NCBI RefSeq assembly: GCF_034432235.1
Contig: NZ_DAOUCJ010000003.1
Coordinates: 1 to 64,000 of the forward strand
From: Thermoflexus sp.
GTDB taxonomy: Bacteria; Chloroflexota; Anaerolineae; Thermoflexales; Thermoflexaceae
DNA: 64,000 bases
Reading direction: 5' to 3'
The position numbers were made by a program, and so were the translations under genes. Below, piece after piece: positions 60,338 through 64,000 of the stretch. The notes beneath the pieces are model-generated. The model worked only from the letters and a program-made list of their open reading frames with translations, ran no database searches and had not been told where the DNA came from. How positions within the stretch are numbered: position 1 is the first letter of the stretch; each line of letters opens with the position of its first letter.

Positions 60338-60366
60338 ACCTTACCAGAGTTTCCATATTTTGTCAA
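60338..60366 (-). promoter_or_regulatory. crtI promoter (leftward)
   Basis: On the - strand TTGACA (60366-60361), a 17-base spacer and TAAGGT (60343-60338) form a promoter reading to crtI, about 115 bases ahead of its ATG. The -35 box is inside the perfect palindrome; the -10 is weaker than that of crtB. Confidence 0.7.
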
Positions 60367-60389
60367 GAATATTCTTGACAAAATATGGA
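60352..60389. promoter_or_regulatory. 38-bp perfect palindrome, likely CarH/LitR operator
   Basis: The half-site TCCATATTTTGTCAAGAAT (60352-60370) is repeated exactly inverted at 60371-60389. It contains both outward-facing TTGACA boxes of crtB and crtI, so a protein bound here would block both promoters. The divergent regulation of crt genes by a B12-type MerR repressor is established for CarH/LitR systems; that this palindrome is its site is inferred from position and symmetry. Confidence 0.75.
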
Positions 60390-60403
60390 CAACTCGATAA
60401 AAT
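60375..60403 (+). promoter_or_regulatory. crtB promoter (rightward)
   Basis: TTGACA (60375-60380), a 17-base spacer and TAAAAT (60398-60403) form a strong promoter. Transcription would start about 60410, 20 bases before the crtB ATG. The -35 lies within the right half of the palindrome. Confidence 0.8.
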
Positions 60404-60429
60404 AGAGGCATCCAGAGGGAGGAGGGGGG

Positions 60430-61371
60430 ATGGCGGTGCGGGAGTGGAGCTGGGAGGAGGGGCTGGTTCGGCGGGCGTGGGAGGGATGGAACAGTCCAGC
60501 CAGCGAAGGGAGGGCTGTGCCCGATGGGGTGCTGGATCGAGCCTATCGGGTTTGCGAGGCCGTCCTGCGGGCGCACAGCCGCTCGTTCTATCTGTCCTCT
60601 GCCCTTTTGCCGGCGGAGACCCGACGGGCGATTCGGGTGCTGTATGCCTTCTGCCGGGTAACCGACGATCTGGTCGATCAGGGAGATGGGGATCGGGAAG
60701 GGCGTCTATCGCGCTGGCGGGAGCTGGTCCTGGCTTCCGATCCGCCCGCGGAGGAGCCGGTGGCCCTGGCCTGGGCGCATGTGCGGGCGCGCTATCGTAT
60801 CCCGCAGGGCCTGGTGGAGCAATTTCTGGATGGCGTTTCCCGGGATCTACGCCCGGTTCGTTTGGAGACCTTTCAGGAGCTGGCGGATTACTGTTATGGA
60901 GTGGCTTCCACGGTGGGCCTGATGAGCATGCGGATTATCGGTGGCTCGTCTCCGGAGGCGATTCCCTTTGCGGTACGCCTGGGGGTTGCTCTGCAGCTCA
61001 CCAACATCCTGCGGGACGTGGGGGAAGATCTGGAGATGGGGAGGGTGTATCTTCCGTTACAGGAGCTGCGCGCCTTTGGTCTGAGCGAGGAGGATCTCCG
61101 AGCCCGTCGGGTGGATGAGCGTTGGAGGTCCTTCATGCGGTTTCAGATCGCCCGGGCTCGTCAGCTATATGCGGAGGCCTGGCCGGGCATTGCCCTTCTT
61201 CCATCCAGGGCCCGATTGGCCATTGCCGCGGCGGCCGATCTCTACCGGGGCATCCTGGAGGTTATCGAGCGAAACGATTTCGATGTGTTCCGCCGGCGGG
61301 CGGCGCTGCGCGGATGGGAGCGGATATGGCGTCTGATTCGGCTGCGCTGGGCGCTACGCCGCGCGACATGA
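60430..61371 (+). CDS. crtB: Phytoene synthase CrtB
   Basis: The 313-residue enzyme joins two GGPP into phytoene. It has the first Asp-rich motif in YAFCRVTDDLVDQGDGD (D79, D80, D83) and the second in LTNILRDVGEDLEMGRVYLP, with HSRSFYLSSALLP near the substrate entrance. GGGAGGAGGGG lies ahead of the ATG. It is the only rightward gene of the carotenoid locus. A GGPP synthase (crtE) is not in the window. Confidence 0.95.
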   Translation: MAVREWSWEEGLVRRAWEGWNSPASEGRAVPDGVLDRAYRVCEAVLRAHSRSFYLSSALLPAETRRAIRVLYAFCRVTDDLVDQGDGDREGRLSRWRELVLASDPPAEEPVALAWAHVRARYRIPQGLVEQFLDGVSRDLRPVRLETFQELADYCYGVASTVGLMSMRIIGGSSPEAIPFAVRLGVALQLTNILRDVGEDLEMGRVYLPLQELRAFGLSEEDLRARRVDERWRSFMRFQIARARQLYAEAWPGIALLPSRARLAIAAAADLYRGILEVIERNDFDVFRRRAALRGWERIWRLIRLRWALRRAT

Positions 61372-61599
61372 CATAGAAAGCTCGACGAAGAACCCCGGCT
61401 CTCCCTGGGGGCACCTCGAGGCATCCCCTTCTGTAAAAAGCTCCCCGAACGAAGGATAGGCATGGCCGTTTTCCCCCACGGGCTACTGGCCGCCCCAGGA
61501 GGCAAAACGAGGGCGTTGCAGCTCCGTATCTCGAAACCCATGGCTGGGAAGGGGAAAGCCTTCCAGGAAAGGGAGGGCGGCGCTACAATAGAGGGCAAG

Positions 61600-61683
61600 T
61601 GCCGGGGGCGGGAGTCGAACCCGCACGGCCTTGCGGCCACCTGATTTTGAGTCAGGCGCGTCTTCCTGTTCCGCCACCCCGGC
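61600..61683 (-). tRNA. tRNA-Leu (anticodon CAA)
   Basis: The - strand reads GCCGGGGTGGCGGAACAGG at the 5' end and GGTTCGACTCCCGCCCCCGGC-A at the 3' end. The 7-bp acceptor stem GCCGGGG/CCCCGGC is perfect, the anticodon stem is CCTGA/TCAGG with loop CTCAAAA (anticodon CAA, reading UUG), and a long variable arm (GTGGCCGCAAGGCCGT) marks a class II leucine tRNA. The CCA end is not encoded. A good promoter lies just upstream. Confidence 0.95.
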
Positions 61684-61701
61684 GCGTTCTCCGCATGCTT
61701 C

Positions 61702-61731
61702 ATTCTAAAAGGGGCCCCGGATGAGTGTCAA
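61702..61731 (-). promoter_or_regulatory. Promoter of tRNA-Leu
   Basis: On the - strand TTGACA (61731-61726), an 18-base spacer and TAGAAT (61707-61702) lie 18 bases ahead of the tRNA 5' end. The -35 box falls inside the first codons of the divergent small gene at 61721. Confidence 0.75.
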
Positions 61732-61942
61732 GACCGCGGAACGCGGGATCCCATCCTCCATCCGATGGCTCACGCTCGGGCTCTGGATCTATACGCTGAG
61801 GGCGATCCTGTCGCCTATCACGATGAAGGCCGGCCTCCATCGGCCGGCATCCATCCTTTACACCCTTGTCTGGACGTTTTTCCCGCGCCTGTGGCTTCTG
61901 GAGTGGGCCGCATGGGAGGAGCGGTCCCGGCCGCTGGGATAG
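61721..61942 (+). CDS. Small hypothetical membrane-associated protein
   Basis: A possible 73-residue protein, not recognised. It has two Trp/Leu-rich hydrophobic segments (IRWLTLGLWIYTLRAILSPI and ASILYTLVWTFFPRLWLLEW) separated by a short basic stretch, suggesting a small hairpin membrane protein. A weak CCCCGG precedes the ATG instead of a clear ribosome-binding site. It lies between tRNA-Leu and era. It may be real, but no family support is available. Confidence 0.45.
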   Translation: MSVKTAERGIPSSIRWLTLGLWIYTLRAILSPITMKAGLHRPASILYTLVWTFFPRLWLLEWAAWEERSRPLG

Positions 61943-62069
61943 CCGCGGCTCTCGAGAGGGCCGGAGCGCGGCAGACAGCCCCTGCCCCCAGACGTTCCCG
62001 CGAGAATCCGCCAAAATATAACCGGGCAAAGCGCTGCCCGATGGAAATCCCACCGGAGGAGGCAGATCT

Positions 62070-63062
62070 GTGAATGAGCAGGAGCCGTCGCCGGTTTTCC
62101 CGGAATACGAAGCGGTTCCTCCCGGCCATCGTTCCGGTTTCGTGGCCATCATCGGCAAGCCCAATGTGGGGAAGTCCACGCTGTTGAACGCCTACCTGGG
62201 CACTAAGATCTCCATTGTCTCGCCGAAGCCGCAGACCACCCGGCATCGGATCCTGGGCGTGCTGACCCGGCCGGACGCCCAGGTGATCTTCATGGACACG
62301 CCGGGCATCCACCAGCCGTTCCACAAGCTGGGAGAATACATGGTGGAAGTGGCCCGACGCACGATACCGGACGCCGATGTGATCGTTTTCATGGTCGATG
62401 TCTCCCAGTGGCCGGATGATGAGGATCGCATGATCGCCGATCTGTTGAAGGAGCAGGCAGCGGACAAGCCGGTGATCCTGGCGTTGAACAAGATCGACCT
62501 CTTGCGGTCCGACCGGGAGAGTCGTCTGGCGGCCTACCGGGCGCTGGCCCCCACGCCGCCGGACGCGGAACCTCCTTTCCCCTGGGAGGAGGTGCAGATC
62601 TCGGCCGTTCGAGGCGATCACCTGGATCTCCTGCTGGAGCGCATCATTGCGCATCTCCCAGAGGGGCCTCGATACTACGATCCCGAGATGCTCACGGACC
62701 AGCCGCTCCAGAGGATCGTGGCGGAGCTCATCCGGGAGAAAGCCCTGCTCCTGCTGCGGGAGGAGGTTCCCCACGGGATCGCCGTGGAGATCACCGATTG
62801 GGTGGATCGGAATCCGAACCTGACGTATATCGCGGCCACGATCTATGTGGAGAAGGAAACCCACAAGCCGATTGTGATCGGCGAGAACGGCCAGATGCTG
62901 AAGCGCATCGGGGCCGCCGCCCGCCAGGAGATCGAGGCGCTGCTGGGGCATCCCGTGTATCTGGAGCTCTGGGTGAAGGTCCGAAAGAACTGGCGTCGGG
63001 ATCCGGAACAGCTGCGCCGCCTGGGCTACGCCCTGCCGCGCGAGCGGAAGGGGCGGCGGTGA
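62070..63062 (+). CDS. era: GTPase Era (GTG start)
   Basis: This 330-residue GTPase binds 16S rRNA during 30S maturation. G1 is GKPNVGKST (29-37), then the PQTTRHRILG switch, DTPGIH and NKID; the C-terminal KH domain has VIGENGQMLKRIGAAARQEI. About 20 extra N-terminal residues precede the G domain. GTG 62070 follows GGAGGAGG. It precedes truB by six bases. Confidence 0.94.
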   Translation: MNEQEPSPVFPEYEAVPPGHRSGFVAIIGKPNVGKSTLLNAYLGTKISIVSPKPQTTRHRILGVLTRPDAQVIFMDTPGIHQPFHKLGEYMVEVARRTIPDADVIVFMVDVSQWPDDEDRMIADLLKEQAADKPVILALNKIDLLRSDRESRLAAYRALAPTPPDAEPPFPWEEVQISAVRGDHLDLLLERIIAHLPEGPRYYDPEMLTDQPLQRIVAELIREKALLLLREEVPHGIAVEITDWVDRNPNLTYIAATIYVEKETHKPIVIGENGQMLKRIGAAARQEIEALLGHPVYLELWVKVRKNWRRDPEQLRRLGYALPRERKGRR

Positions 63063-63067
63063 ATGGA

Positions 63068-64000
63068 ATGGGACGTAAGGGTCTATTTCCTCGTTTGGGC
63101 TCAACCGCGCGTTCTGTCATGAAAGCGCCCGCCGGGCTGCTGGTGCTGGATAAGCCGAAGGGGTGGACCTCGCACGACGCAGTGGAGCGGGTCCGGAAGG
63201 TCACCCGGATCCAGCGGATCGGCCACGCCGGGACGCTGGATCCCCTGGCGACGGGGGTGCTGGTGCTGCTGGTCGGCCCGGCGACCCGGCTGGCCGAGTT
63301 CCTGCTGGGCCATGATAAACGCTACCGGGCTACCATCCGCCTGGGGATCCGCACGGATACCGATGACGCCGAGGGGCGGATCCTGAGCGAGCGGCCTGTG
63401 GAGGTCTCCCGGGAATCTTTCGAGGAAACGCTGCGTTCCTTTGTGGGGGAAATCACCCAGATCCCGCCGGCTTTCTCGGCGATTCGGCAGGGCGGAGAGC
63501 GCCTGTATGAGAAGGCCCGGCGTGGCGAGACGGTAACGCCATCGCCCCGGCGGGTGCGGATCGATGCGCTGCATCTGGTGGAATGGAATCCGCCATGGGC
63601 GACGATCGAGGTCGCCTGTTCCGCGGGGACCTACATCCGGGCCCTGGCTCGGGATATCGGGGAACAGCTGGGATGCGGCGCTCATCTCGCGGAGCTGCGC
63701 CGGCTGGCCAGCGGCCCTTTCACCCTGGCGGATGCGGTCCCATGGGAGACCCTGGAGGCCGCCGCCCGGTCCGGGGAATGGCTCCGCTATCTTCGACCGA
63801 TGGCGGACGCCCTGCCGGATTGGCCGCCGATCACGCCGGCGCCGGAGATCCTGAACCGGCTCCGGCACGGGCAGCCTATCCCGGTCGAGGCGCTGCCCGA
63901 TCCTGGCTCCCGGCTTCGGGTGCACGGGCCCGATGGGGGGGTGCTGGCGCTGCTGGAGCGCCAGGGAGAGCGCTGGCAGCCGGTGCGGGTGTTTCCAGAA
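63068..64000 (+). CDS. truB: tRNA pseudouridine(55) synthase TruB (3' end outside)
   Basis: TruB makes the T-loop pseudouridine of tRNAs. The catalytic Asp is in GHAGTLDPLATGVLVLLVG, with GLLVLDKPKGWTSHDAVERV before it and TDTDDAEG and the IPPAFSAI-R block after. The frame runs to the window edge without a stop, including part of the C-terminal PUA-like region. Start uncertain: ATG 63068 (used) gives 17 residues ahead of the conserved MKAPAGLL; ATG 63119 matches the family better but has no visible ribosome-binding site. Confidence 0.93.
   Translation, partial: MGRKGLFPRLGSTARSVMKAPAGLLVLDKPKGWTSHDAVERVRKVTRIQRIGHAGTLDPLATGVLVLLVGPATRLAEFLLGHDKRYRATIRLGIRTDTDDAEGRILSERPVEVSRESFEETLRSFVGEITQIPPAFSAIRQGGERLYEKARRGETVTPSPRRVRIDALHLVEWNPPWATIEVACSAGTYIRALARDIGEQLGCGAHLAELRRLASGPFTLADAVPWETLEAAARSGEWLRYLRPMADALPDWPPITPAPEILNRLRHGQPIPVEALPDPGSRLRVHGPDGGVLALLERQGERWQPVRVFPE

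Noticed and set aside
1..64000. CRISPR arrays, insertion sequences, rRNA genes and phage genes
   Set aside because: No regularly spaced direct repeats, transposase motifs, integrases or rRNA-like sequences were seen on either strand.

Overview
The window is GC-rich (roughly 60-65 % by eye) and nearly all coding. It most likely comes from a thermophilic member of the Chloroflexota. That placement is an inference from the tuf-S10-spc-alpha ribosomal superoperon, zinc-ribbon S4, S14 and L36, Arg-rich proteins, and a carotenoid cluster resembling the Thermus/Chloroflexota type (CYP175-like P450, photolyase, B12-type MerR regulator). No rRNA or taxon marker is present to settle it.

Bases 1-19137 hold the translation superoperon, all on the + strand: the end of tuf, then S10, L3, L4, L23, L2, S19, L22, S3, L16, L29, S17, L14, L24, L5, S14, S8, L6, L18, S5, L30, L15, secY, adk, map, L36, S13, S11, S4, rpoA, L17, truA, L13 and S9. 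IF-1 (infA), usually found between map and L36, is missing there; the 285-base gap carries a plausible promoter instead. Several spacers hold perfect inverted repeats (L6-L18, L13-S9, S13-S11).

Bases 19200-45114 are mixed housekeeping and accessory genes: a stand-alone nitrilase-family amidase, a solute-binding lipoprotein, an inositol-phosphatase-like enzyme, a cold-shock protein with a strong promoter and long leader, a nucleoside-type ABC importer whose second permease is fused to its double ATPase, UDP-glucose dehydrogenase, a polysaccharide deacetylase, a Uma2-type nuclease, DegV, a flavin reductase, a C39-like peptidase with TPRs, a nucleotidyltransferase-like protein, an MFS/GPH transporter, a UvrD/PcrA helicase carrying two in-frame palindromic insertions, endonuclease III, a sulfide-quinone-reductase-like flavoprotein, a small HExxH protein, a SIS-domain protein and a large membrane glycosyltransferase.

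Bases 45174-48431 encode FtsH interrupted by a 442-residue intein with a LAGLIDADG homing endonuclease. It sits exactly inside the conserved AATNRPD motif of the AAA module.

Bases 48534-61371 are a light-response and carotenoid locus. A 38-bp perfect palindrome at 60352-60389 contains the back-to-back -35 boxes of crtB (+) and of a 10.6-kb leftward gene train: crtI, a CarH/LitR-type B12 photoreceptor regulator, a SRPBCC protein, a second CrtI-family enzyme, a DICT-domain sensor, photolyase, a P450, a glycosyltransferase, a CrtYcd-type lycopene cyclase and a PlsY-like acyltransferase, followed by a DUF523-DUF1722 (YbgA-like) protein. Together these could make a beta-cyclic, hydroxylated, glycosylated and possibly acylated carotenoid under light control, alongside light-driven DNA repair.

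Bases 61600-64000 hold tRNA-Leu(CAA), a small unknown protein, era and the start of truB.
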